Source: Pseudanabaena mucicola str. Chao 1806 (lineage in GTDB: Bacteria; Cyanobacteriota; Cyanobacteriia; Pseudanabaenales; Pseudanabaenaceae). From it: a stretch of DNA of 64,000 nt. Location of the stretch: assembly GCF_030323025.1 (NCBI RefSeq), contig NZ_CP097329.1, forward strand, positions 3,334,001 through 3,398,000, in the 5' to 3' direction. This document shows, one piece after another, positions 57,165 through 64,000 of the stretch. Both the position numbers and the translations under genes were made by a program. The notes under the pieces are model-generated. The model did not search any database, had not been told where the DNA came from, and saw only the letters and a list, made by a program, of their open reading frames with translations. Every line of letters begins with the position of its first letter. Position 1 is the first letter of the stretch.

Positions 57165-57698
57165 ATGATTACTCTAGTAACGGGTGCGACTCGCTCAGGC
57201 AAAAGTGAATGGGCGGAACATTTAGCAATGCAATCGCAAAAATCGGTAATTTATATCGCCACTGCAACTCGTTATCCCGATGATGCGGAATGGGAAGCGA
57301 GATTGCAAAAACATAGCGATCGCCGTCCTACAAGTTGGCAAACCCTAGAAGTTCCCATTGAACTAGCCAAAAGTATTTTAGAGATTAGAAACAATACTGT
57401 TTATGTACTGGTGGATTCCATTGGAACTTGGTTAGCGAATCTTTTAGAAGAGAGTGAGGAGTCTTGGCTAAAGATTGAGAATGAATTATTGAAATCAATT
57501 CAATTATGTGCAGTTGATATCACATTGGTATCCGAAGAAGTTGGTTGGGGAATCGTTCCAGAATATAAACTAGGTAGAACCTTTCGCGATCGACTTGGTA
57601 GTCTCAGTCGCAAAATTGGGGCGATCGCTGATGCCGTCTACTTAGTCACAGGTGGCTATGCTGTCAATCTCAATCAAATTGGTGAAAAACTACCCTGA
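57165..57698 (+). CDS. cobU: Adenosylcobinamide kinase / guanylyltransferase
   Basis: The 177-residue protein has the P-loop GATRSGKS (7-14), IYIATATRYPDDAEWEARLQ with the KHSDRRP segment where the guanylated histidine lies, and VLVDSIGTWLANLL. The end, VSEEVGWGIVPEYKLGRTFR, is typical of CobU/CobP. It phosphorylates adenosylcobinamide and activates it with GTP for cobamide assembly. It is complete in length. cobT is at 41392. Confidence 0.92.
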   Translation: MITLVTGATRSGKSEWAEHLAMQSQKSVIYIATATRYPDDAEWEARLQKHSDRRPTSWQTLEVPIELAKSILEIRNNTVYVLVDSIGTWLANLLEESEESWLKIENELLKSIQLCAVDITLVSEEVGWGIVPEYKLGRTFRDRLGSLSRKIGAIADAVYLVTGGYAVNLNQIGEKLP

Positions 57699-57800
57699 AC
57701 TTTATCCTTGTAGATTTTTAAGAACTGGGATAGTTAGTGCAGCGATCACAATAGTTTAAAATGCAGACAATATTAAAAATCTTTAAAAATTTGGTTTCGC

Positions 57801-58724
57801 ATGATCGACTTGCCCCAGCTAATAGTTGAACAACCCTTTCATAAATTTCGCAAGGCGATCGCCAATCAGGAATTTTTAATTACGGCTGAGGTTTCTCCTC
57901 CTAAGGGTAGTGACCCTACGCATATGCTCGCACAAACGCGATCGCTCAAGGGGAGAGTTCATGCGGTCAATATTACTGATTCCAGTCGTGCCGTGATGAG
58001 CATGAGTCCTGTAGCTGCTTCGTTCTTAATCCAGCAGCAAATTGGCATTGAAACAGTATGCCAAATTGCCTGTCGCGATCGTAATCGCATCGCATTACAG
58101 GGGGAACTCTTAGGAGCAGCCGCTTTAGGTATTAACAATATTTTGGCGCTGACAGGCGATCCTGTGAAGGCTGGCGATTCTCCCGCAGCACGATCAGTAT
58201 TTGACTATGAATCAGTACGCCTATTGCAATTAATCCAAAAACTCAATCAGGGTATTGATGCTAATGGCAAAGCTTTACCGCATCAAGGTACAAACTTCCT
58301 CGCAGGAGCTGCCGTTGATCCGCAGTCACGCAGTTGGTCAGGTTTGCAAAGACGATTTGAGCGCAAGATTAATGCGGGGGCACAATTTTTTCAAAGCCAA
58401 TTAATTACAGATTTTGATCGCCTCGATAAATTTGTCCATCAAATTGCCAATCAGTCAGATAAGCCCGTTTTGGCAGGCATATTTCTGATTAAATCCGCTA
58501 AAAATGCCATATTTCTAAATAAATATGTGCCAGGGGTACAAATTCCTGACCATATTATTGATCGCTTAGCCAAAGCCAAATCACCTTTACAGGAAGGACT
58601 AGCGATCGCCGCCGAGCAAATCCAAACCGCAAGGCAAATTTGTCAGGGTGTGCATATCATGGCAATTAAAGCTGAGCATCTCATTCCTGAGATCCTCGAC
58701 CGTGCAGGTGTCGCCAATCTATAA
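57801..58724 (+). CDS. Methylenetetrahydrofolate reductase-like protein
   Basis: The 307-residue TIM-barrel flavoprotein has FLITAEVSPPKGSDP (the catalytic Glu region), VNITDSSRAVMSMSP, TVCQIACRDRNRIALQGELL and ILALTGDPV (FAD contacts), then AGAAVDPQ and AGAQFFQSQLITDFDRL. It belongs to the MetF/MTHFR superfamily, which reduces methylene-THF to methyl-THF for methionine synthesis. It is the usual cyanobacterial form. Its own partner metH is not nearby. Confidence 0.85.
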   Translation: MIDLPQLIVEQPFHKFRKAIANQEFLITAEVSPPKGSDPTHMLAQTRSLKGRVHAVNITDSSRAVMSMSPVAASFLIQQQIGIETVCQIACRDRNRIALQGELLGAAALGINNILALTGDPVKAGDSPAARSVFDYESVRLLQLIQKLNQGIDANGKALPHQGTNFLAGAAVDPQSRSWSGLQRRFERKINAGAQFFQSQLITDFDRLDKFVHQIANQSDKPVLAGIFLIKSAKNAIFLNKYVPGVQIPDHIIDRLAKAKSPLQEGLAIAAEQIQTARQICQGVHIMAIKAEHLIPEILDRAGVANL

Positions 58725-58767
58725 AATTTGTTTGTCTTCCAGCCTTCGGATGGAAGACAAACAAATT
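58725..58767 (+). terminator. Terminator-like palindrome after the MetF-like gene
   Basis: AATTTGTTTGTCTTCC and GGAAGACAAACAAATT flank an AGCCTTCGGAT loop just after the stop. It is followed by GGTAAGCGCTATAAC, which matches the family B right end, so the stem may be part of a B-type element. Confidence 0.7.
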
Positions 58768-58872
58768 GGTAAGCGCTATAACTTTGGATAGGTTTGCAAG
58801 GTATTTACGCAGTAAATTTCTCAAAAGTTCAGCACTTTCGGTTAACCTAGGAAATAACCCTAAATCACATCT

Positions 58873-59391
58873 ATGGCAAGACGTAGATATTCCTCAACTC
58901 TGAACACGCCTCCCACTGAACCAAGGTCGAATGGTACAACGATCAAATTGGCGATCGCTGGAGCCATTTTTGCGGTCGGTATTGGTGTTGGCATTGCCCT
59001 TTCTACGCTCAACCCCACCCCCCGCACCGTTGATGCTATCCGCCTTGACAATCTCGCCCCTAGTCGCGATTTTTGTAATAACTACGGCGCTTCAGCGATG
59101 GTGATGAGTAGCCGTGTCTATGTGACGCTCAACCCCTTTAACGTATTTATTAGCCAAGCTGAGCCGATCCCTGGCTGTGTAGTTTTACCTAATAACTGGA
59201 ATTTGCTCTTACAAAAAAACGTGATCAAAGAGTCAGATATTCGGCAGTGTAAAGACAGAATGAATACCTTTGGCTTTACAGGTGATCTCGAAAAAAGTCC
59301 TAGCGTTGACTGCATTTACGAAAGTAAAAACGCTACTGAAAAATTTACCAACGGTTTACCCACAACACCTAGCCCCAGTCCAAAACCCTAA
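58873..59391 (+). CDS. DUF3172 protein
   Basis: The 172-residue protein has a basic N-terminus (MARRRYSSTLNTPP), one membrane helix (about 24-45, IKLAIAGAIFAVGIGVGIAL), the sequence AIRLDNLAPSRDFCNNYGAS, and VYVTLNPFNVFISQAEPIPG with CVVLPNNWNLL. This is the DUF3172 family of cyanobacteria, of unknown function. The tail is Pro/Thr/Ser-rich. Four cysteines (in DFCNN, GCVV, RQCK and VDCIY) may matter for the outside domain. Confidence 0.8.
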   Translation: MARRRYSSTLNTPPTEPRSNGTTIKLAIAGAIFAVGIGVGIALSTLNPTPRTVDAIRLDNLAPSRDFCNNYGASAMVMSSRVYVTLNPFNVFISQAEPIPGCVVLPNNWNLLLQKNVIKESDIRQCKDRMNTFGFTGDLEKSPSVDCIYESKNATEKFTNGLPTTPSPSPKP

Positions 59392-59426
59392 CAAAGCCTC
59401 AGCTCGAGCTAATTTTGTCAATTTTA

Positions 59427-59525
59427 TATAGCGCTTTTCAATCAAGCGAAGAACATAGACAGGTTTGTTTCACCGCCTTTGGCGGTGAAACAAACCTGTA
59501 CTTCACCAGACTGGTAAACGCTATA
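59427..59525. repeat. Family B palindromic element
   Basis: The ends are TATAGCGCTTTTCAATCAAG and ACTGGTAAACGCTATA. The core AGGTTTGTTTCACCGCC, TTT, GGCGGTGAAACAAACCT is identical to that at 5221-5257. It lies in a 310-base gap (59392-59701) that holds no gene but three hairpins in a row. Confidence 0.78.
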
Positions 59526-59527
59526 TG

Positions 59528-59610
59528 CTAGAAATCAAAATCCTAGCTAAGCAAAGATTTTGATTTCTAGAATTGAGAGAGAGTTTGCGTAGCAAGCTCT
59601 CTCTCAATTC
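59528..59610. repeat. Two abutting palindromes
   Basis: CTAGAAATCAAAATC with GATTTTGATTTCTAG (59528-59570) is followed directly by GAATTGAGAGAGAG with CTCTCTCTCAATTC (59570-59610). The tips are CTAGCTAAGCAAA and TTTGCGTAGCAAG, the same AGC(A)AAG type seen elsewhere. Confidence 0.65.
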
Positions 59611-59662
59611 CATTTTTAAGTTATCCTGAACTAGCATTAACAAAGATACTTAGTCTGCTCTC

Positions 59663-59703
59663 AAAAAGAATAAAGAGACGCTTCGCATTCCTTTATTCTT
59701 TTT
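59663..59703 (-). terminator. Terminator of the 77-residue protein gene
   Basis: AAAAAGAATAAAG pairs with CTTTATTCTTTTT around a loop containing GCTTCGC, immediately beyond the stop codon at 59702. Confidence 0.75.
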
Positions 59704-59935
59704 AACATTCATCAAATGCTTCTAAATCTAGTAAGTGCCGATACGGCTCAACTAAATCCGAGCCTTTAAAAGCTAGCGATCGCAGAATATGCCAATCTCT
59801 GAGGCTCTCAAAAGCACTGGCATAGTCATCACGCTCTAGACGATCTGCAATTTCTGCGACATCTGTCGCATTAAATTTACTAGGATCAACTTCTGGAGCT
59901 TCGCCTATTACATCCTTTGAGGGGTTATCAACCAT
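59702..59935 (-). CDS. Small conserved hypothetical protein
   Basis: The 77-residue protein is acidic and soluble, with KFNATDVAEIADRLERDDYA, SAFESLRDWHILRSLAFKGS and EPYRHLLDLEAFDEC. It appears to be a small helical cyanobacterial protein of unknown role; no domain is recognisable. It is followed by a clear terminator and preceded by the tRNA-Ser gene 22 bases upstream on the same strand. Confidence 0.6.
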   Translation of the reverse strand: MVDNPSKDVIGEAPEVDPSKFNATDVAEIADRLERDDYASAFESLRDWHILRSLAFKGSDLVEPYRHLLDLEAFDEC

Positions 59936-59957
59936 ATCCTATGACAGGCTTGTGAAC

Positions 59958-60048
59958 GGAGAGAGAGGGATTCGAACCCTCGGTACGGAGTTACCTGCCG
60001 TACAACAGATTAGCAATCTGCCGCTTTCGTCCACTCAGCCATCTCTCC
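59958..60048 (-). tRNA. tRNA-Ser (anticodon GCU)
   Basis: On the minus strand the acceptor strand GGAGAGA pairs with TCTCTCC, the D-arm is GGCTGAGTGG, and the anticodon stem-loop is GCAGATTGCTAATCTG with anticodon GCT. A long variable arm and the T-arm GAGGGTTCGAATCCCTC follow. The 91-base length with an extended variable arm fits a class II serine tRNA reading AGC/AGU. The 3' CCA is not encoded. Confidence 0.95.
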
Positions 60049-60151
60049 AAATTTATTAGGAATTATATATTAGCAGACTGCAGAAATAATGCAACCATTA
60101 AATTTAATAAATTTTACTTTAGGTTGATCTAGCTTAGCAAACTGCATTGCC

Positions 60152-60334
60152 TTAGTTTCGATCTCCTGTAGCTGTCCTAGAGATACAGTGGTTTTCATTT
60201 TGCCTACGGCAAAATGAAAACTCAAAAACTTTTTCAGTATCAGCCTCGAAATACTTTTTGATCACTAGGGATGGTGAATAGCACAAATCTTCAGAATGAT
60301 CTGGCCAAGCAATTTGAAAATGGACTTCAGACAT
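60152..60334 (-). pseudogene. MSMEG_0570-type small protein gene, disrupted
   Basis: From ATG 60334 the frame gives MSEVHFQIAWPDHSEDLCYS and SPSLVIKKYFEADTE, which matches the N-terminus of MSMEG_0570 family nitrogen-starvation-response proteins (normally about 95 residues). After KVFEFS the sequence enters a palindrome and continues with an unrelated tail to a stop at 60152. The conserved C-terminal half is missing. It begins 7 bases after a methyltransferase gene. Confidence 0.65.
60191..60221. repeat. Perfect palindrome at the break point of a small gene
   Basis: GTTTTCATTTTGCC and GGCAAAATGAAAAC enclose TAC. It lies inside the reading frame of the MSMEG_0570-type gene at the place where its conserved sequence ends. 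Confidence 0.75.
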
Positions 60335-60341
60335 AAATTCC

Positions 60342-61235
60342 TCATATTTTACGAGCAACGTGAAAAGCAGAGATAAATGATAGATTCAGGTAATCGCCTC
60401 GATGATGACGAAGAATTTCCTGTAAATTAGCAAATAAATGAGTGCGTTTCTCTTCGGCTAAGGCAATATAAGGTGAAAGCGTACTCAAAAGCAGTAGGTA
60501 TTCTTCAACGCTATAAGTCACATTAAGAATCGAATGGTCATATTTGACATTGGCGAAATATCCCGAATTGATAATGCTCTCACTAAACTTGAGAAAATCC
60601 GCTTGATGGGTCTCCCTGCCCTCATGTCTAGCATAAAGCGGAATCTCAGGGGCTAGTGCTTGATAAACGGAATCAACAAGTTGGTAAGTTGCAGGGTCTA
60701 ACTGTGGTGGTGTATTCCATAACAAAATGAGATGTCCTGCTGCCTTTAATGCTGCTGCCGATTTGCGATAAGCGATCGCAGGATCGAGCCAATGCCAAGA
60801 GGTTGCCGCTAACACAGCATCAAATTGATTTTCTATCAGATCCCATTCCTCAAAGGATGTATTGATGATTTGCACTTGGGGATAGGCTGCACAGTTCAGT
60901 TTTGCTATTTTAGATGCTTCCCAATTTGGCTCTAGACTGATTACCGAAAACCCTAATTCTGCTAATGGAATCGTAGCAATTGCAGGTCCACATCCTATTT
61001 CTAGGATTTTTGCCGAATTATGGAGTTGAGCAATGGTGATCGCCCGCGTAATAATTTCTTGAGGATAGCGGGGACGCACTCGGTTATAAGCATCAGCAAC
61101 AGCACTATACCAAGTCTTTTTTGATTCTAGGGTTTTACCAACGTAATCCTTTAATACTCCTGTCCAACTTTTGAGATCGGCATAATTTTCTATTTCTGAG
61201 GCTGTAATAGATTGCAAATCCGATAGATCACCCAT
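60342..61235 (-). CDS. Class I SAM-dependent methyltransferase
   Basis: From ATG 61235 (297 residues; an upstream ATG at 61286 would add a hydrophobic stretch and is less likely) it has motif I ILEIGCGPAIAT, acidic motif II ISLEPNWEAS and FDAVLAATSWHWLDPAIAYR. This resembles UbiE/MTase_11-type enzymes of the family with SWHWLD. The substrate is unknown. The truncated MSMEG_0570-type gene follows directly. Confidence 0.8.
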   Translation of the reverse strand: MGDLSDLQSITASEIENYADLKSWTGVLKDYVGKTLESKKTWYSAVADAYNRVRPRYPQEIITRAITIAQLHNSAKILEIGCGPAIATIPLAELGFSVISLEPNWEASKIAKLNCAAYPQVQIINTSFEEWDLIENQFDAVLAATSWHWLDPAIAYRKSAAALKAAGHLILLWNTPPQLDPATYQLVDSVYQALAPEIPLYARHEGRETHQADFLKFSESIINSGYFANVKYDHSILNVTYSVEEYLLLLSTLSPYIALAEEKRTHLFANLQEILRHHRGDYLNLSFISAFHVARKI

Positions 61236-61307
61236 AAAAGACTCAAAGACCAAGAAAAAACTCAAAATATGATGAATTATGGACAATATTATAAGACACA
61301 GCTTAAT

Positions 61308-61470
61308 TCGACGCTTTGCGCTTACTTATAGCGCTTTTAAAACAATCCTCTGTACTTCGCTAAACTGGGAAATGCTATAAACCCTAGAAATATTTTTGAA
61401 AGTGCAGCGAAGCGGCACTTTCAAAAATATTTCTGTACTACTCAAAACCTCAATAGGCTGTATTAGGAGA
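61308..61470. repeat. Family A element interrupted by a family B element
   Basis: The A arm CGACGCTTTGCGCTTACTTA is followed by the B insertion (61327-61379, TATAGCGC...TGCTATA) and then A resumes as AACCCTAGAAATATT. A TTTGAAAGTGC stem with an AGCGAAGCG tip follows, then AATATTTCTGTACTACTCAA and CCTCAATAGGCTG. The B insert lacks the central palindrome seen at 59427. Confidence 0.72.
61327..61379. mobile_element. Short family B element nested in a family A arm
   Basis: A 53-bp unit, TATAGCGCTTTT...GTACTTCGCTAAACTGGG...AAATGCTATA, occupies the point between the ACTTA and AACCC parts of a family A arm. The flanking TA may be a duplicated target. Confidence 0.6.
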
Positions 61471-61598
61471 AATATTACTGAATGCAGCTTTATAGTAAGT
61501 AGATTAGCTCTAGATATACTTGACACTCCCTGCACTGAAGTGACAGGGATGCCTGATTCAGCGAGACAACTTACCAACTAGATTAGCATCTATTTGGA

Positions 61599-62183
61599 GA
61601 ATTTGTGGGGGAAGAGTGGTTTGATTACCTGCTTTGTGACCCATGTACCCGTTTTCGTATCCGTATTCGTAAAAACACCTTGCTTAACGATGGGCAGAAA
61701 CAACTACGGGCTGACGTTTGTTTCCAAGATCTCCAAGTTGGTCAATCGAAAGTATTGTCCAAGCCCAGACTAGTTTGGCAACATTGGCTCTATATTGCGG
61801 CGATGCGTCTGGAGGATGGCGATTTATTAATTGTTGCTACCGCTCATGATCCGAATACCGCTATTGCTGACTATGCCAAACGTTGGGCGATTGAGACTTT
61901 GTTTGGTTGTTTTAAATCTCGTGGCTTTTGTTTGGAGGCGACTCACCTTCAAGACCCTGAACGCCTTTCTAAGCTTATTGCTTTACTCACCCTCGCTTTA
62001 TGTTGGGCTTTTTCTTCGGGGCTTTGGCTTGCTCAGCTCAATCCCCTCAAACCTAAAAAGCACGGTCGCTTACCTAAGAGCATTTTTCGTCTTGGCTTTG
62101 ATTTTCTGCGTCATATCATCTTTGACATCCATCTCAATTCCGAGGCTTTCTTCAACTCCATTAAATTTTTGTCCTGTACTTAG
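61599..62183 (+). pseudogene. IS4-type transposase, C-terminal half
   Basis: The frame reads EFVGEEWFDYLLCDPCTRFR, RIRIRKNTLLNDGQKQLRAD, WLYIAAMRLEDGDLLIVATA, IADYAKRWAIETLFGCFKSR (the YREK-like catalytic region) and ends ...IKFLSCT. The DDE N-terminal half is missing, and only debris precedes it. Such a fragment cannot transpose. The 565-base stretch after it holds one further remnant. Confidence 0.8.
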
Positions 62184-62552
62184 CCGTGGCACTCAAATTA
62201 TTTCCATCAATCTTCACAGAGATAACTCCATTACTAGGAATAATCACCCCATTCCAAACCTGAGCGCAAGAACCAGTGATTTCTGCTGACTTCAATCTAC
62301 TTGTCATCTTATTTGTAATTATTTGTAACCAAATACTTTAAGGATAAATTTTTAGAGACCTTAGCTATGCTAAATTTATTCAAGAATAGCCATAAATTTA
62401 TTAGATATCTTTAAATCAATCAAATTTTGTCCGTAAATCTCTATAAACAGATAGTTGCAAAGAAAATAAGATTAGACAAGAGCTAAATCTATTAAAGTAT
62501 ACGGACACTTTTTATAAAAAAAGTATATCTAATCCTTACTAATGTGGTTAGA

Positions 62553-62735
62553 ATATGGGACAGCGATCGCGGTCATCTCGATCTCAAAAATGTGAACTTG
62601 CCTACCTGCTATGCTTAATGTCGATGGCGACTCTCTAACCCCACCGACACCGATAATCGCGATCGCTATGTTGAACCTAATCGGCGTAAACAAATTGAGG
62701 AGATTTTAAGAAAATTAGGTTGTCAAATAATTTAA
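62553..62735 (+). pseudogene. Unidentified coding remnant upstream of fic
   Basis: One frame gives WDSDRGHLDLKNVNLPTCYA, then a stop and a frame shift, then NPTDTDNRDRYVEPNRRKQI and EEILRKLGCQII to a stop. Both pieces look like protein sequence, but I cannot name the family. The fic gene starts 14 bases later. Confidence 0.35.
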
Positions 62736-62748
62736 AGGTATCCAACTC

Positions 62749-63510
62749 ATGCAAGATCTAGAATCAATCCTAACCAAGATTAATCAATGCAAATCTGAGC
62801 TGGATATTTTGCGGCACAATCTTGATAATGCCACAATTAAAGAAGCCTTAAAAGTTGAATTTTTGTACGAAAGTAATCGCATTGAAGGAAATACATTAAC
62901 CTTGCGCGAAACTCAACTTGTCATTAATGAAGGGATGACGATTAGTGGCAAGAGTATGCGCGAACATTTGGAAGCAATTAATCATAAAGAAGCAATTTTG
63001 TTTATTGAAGATCTAGTTACTCAAAAAATGGAGCTATCAGAGTATGTACTCAAACAAATTCATGGGATTGTTTTGTATGGCATAGATCGAGAGAACGCTG
63101 GAGTTTATCGCAAGTTACCTGTCGCGATCGCAGGAAGTAAACACTTACCGCCACAGCCCTATTTATTACAGGATTTAATGGAAGATTATTTTCGATTTTA
63201 TGAACTCCATAAAAATGATTTACATCCCGTAGTTTTAGCTGCCGAAATGCACGAAAGATTAGTTTCCATTCATCCTTTTATTGACGGAAATGGTCGCACT
63301 TCTCGTTTAATTATGAACTTAATTTTATTACAGCACGGCTTTCCCTTAGCAATTATCGGTGGTGATTATGAAAGTCGCATGGCTTACTATGATGCTTTAG
63401 AAAAAGTCCAAACTGAGAATGACAAACAGTCCTTTATTTTGTTGATTGCCGAAAAAGTTCTATTTGCCTTAGAACGTTATATAAATATACTTAGTTCTAA
63501 CAGGAGCTAA
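62749..63510 (+). CDS. Fic family protein (AMP-transferase type)
   Basis: The 253-residue protein has the full Fic motif HPFIDGNGRTSR (175-186, catalytic His175) and the N-terminal inhibitory helix motif S-x3-E-G in ESNRIEGN (Ser42, Glu46). This makes it a class II Fic enzyme, autoinhibited in cis. It has the Fic_N-like start LKVEFLYESNRIEGNTLTLR. Targets are unknown; Fic proteins modify partners with AMP or phosphate groups. It is followed 5 bases later by a nuclease-like gene. Confidence 0.9.
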   Translation: MQDLESILTKINQCKSELDILRHNLDNATIKEALKVEFLYESNRIEGNTLTLRETQLVINEGMTISGKSMREHLEAINHKEAILFIEDLVTQKMELSEYVLKQIHGIVLYGIDRENAGVYRKLPVAIAGSKHLPPQPYLLQDLMEDYFRFYELHKNDLHPVVLAAEMHERLVSIHPFIDGNGRTSRLIMNLILLQHGFPLAIIGGDYESRMAYYDALEKVQTENDKQSFILLIAEKVLFALERYINILSSNRS

Positions 63511-63515
63511 AACAG

Positions 63516-64000
63516 ATGACTACTATTGCTGTTACAGATGCAATTAGATCTTTTACTGAGGTGGAGTCGAGATTTGGACTAACGAGATCGCTTGATCCTG
63601 ATTTCTTTTCGGAATGGCAACAGAATTTTGAGCCTCTCACCCAAATCGAAAAATCAACTCTGGATCGGATTAAGCATTCCTATTTGCGCCACATTAATGA
63701 AGGGTTTCTCTCGGAAGGTGTGGTTAATTTATTAGTAGTTTCACCTTTGCTATTTCTAGCGAATTTTCTGGATGCTCCTTTCAGCCTTCGCAGTGAAGAA
63801 GCGATCGAGATTGTCGATCAAGATCTAGATATTACCTATAAAGGGCGGATCGATGCTTTGGTATTTAAAGAAAGTATTTGGATTGTGTTAGTAGAAGCTA
63901 AACGTTCTAGCTTTTCGTTTTTAGTGGCAGTTCCTCAAGCCTTAACCTATATGATGGCAAGCCCCAATGAAAATTTACCAACCTATGCTCTAGTCACCAA
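63516..64000 (+). CDS. PD-(D/E)XK nuclease-like protein (cut by window end)
   Basis: At least 161 residues from ATG 63516, 5 bases after fic. An N-terminal part FFSEWQQNFEPLTQIEKSTL and INEGFLSEGVVNLLVVSPLL precede a core YKGRIDALVFKES, IWIVLVEAK, with Asp113, Glu127 and Lys129 in the D...ExK arrangement. It resembles cyanobacterial proteins annotated as restriction endonuclease subunit R, though only the nuclease-like fold is visible. The end lies outside the window. Confidence 0.6.
   Translation, partial: MTTIAVTDAIRSFTEVESRFGLTRSLDPDFFSEWQQNFEPLTQIEKSTLDRIKHSYLRHINEGFLSEGVVNLLVVSPLLFLANFLDAPFSLRSEEAIEIVDQDLDITYKGRIDALVFKESIWIVLVEAKRSSFSFLVAVPQALTYMMASPNENLPTYALVT

Overview
The window comes from a cyanobacterium. 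It encodes the photosystem II protein PsbU, NDH-1 subunits NdhD and NdhF, the carboxysome shell protein CcmP, UDP-sulfoquinovose synthase SqdB and cyanobacteria-specific families (COP23, DUF3084, DUF3172), and the octamer GCGATCGC (HIP1) recurs throughout. Moderate AT-richness, large PAS-domain kinases, many Uma2 nucleases and abundant intergenic palindromes suggest a filamentous Pseudanabaena-like genome; that genus assignment is inference.

Layout. 1-5 kb: start of nadB, psbU, ndhD and ndhF. 5.4-7.9 kb: a secreted cassette of COP23 and two trypsin-like proteases. 8-18.8 kb: housekeeping genes (aminotransferase, HPt protein, ArsS-type radical SAM enzyme, MoxR ATPase, DUF3084 protein, CcmP, SqdB, response regulator). 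18.8-20.5 kb: transposon graveyard (MITE, IS256 and IS1 remnants). 20.5-34 kb: adenylate cyclase, two glycosyltransferases, TPR proteins, FabG, a cupredoxin, CysA, SufS and DprA. 34-35.5 kb: a compact type II restriction-modification pair. 35.6-42.5 kb: ComB, ZnuA behind a Zur-type box, a glycosyltransferase-like protein, a metallophosphatase, and the overlapping rlmN-DUF2256-cobT run. 42.6-49 kb: a decaying surface-polysaccharide region with glycosyltransferases, a GDP-mannose 4,6-dehydratase, broken genes and an IS1 remnant. 49.2-57.1 kb: a seven-PAS histidine kinase, thiC under a TPP riboswitch, and a Uma2/secreted/Uma2 operon. 57.1-61.2 kb: cobU, a MetF-like reductase, DUF3172, tRNA-Ser(GCU) and a methyltransferase. 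61.3-64 kb: nested palindromes, an IS4-type remnant, a Fic protein and a PD-(D/E)XK-like protein cut by the window end.

The most distinctive signal is not a protein system. It is a network of intergenic palindromes with conserved outer arms and exchangeable stems. Family A has about 100 bp, arms near TTACAGC..CTTTGC and AGAAATATT. Family B has TATAGCG...CGCTATA ends. Family C is two near-identical copies with compensated stem changes. Family D has AAGGATGGG-type stems. One B element sits inside an A arm at a TA dinucleotide, one locus is a B/A chimera, and another palindrome lies where the coding sequence of a small gene breaks off. I found no CRISPR array, rRNA, prophage or complete new defence system. 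The restriction-modification pair, the Uma2 operon and the Fic/nuclease-like pair are the best protein-level candidates for follow-up.
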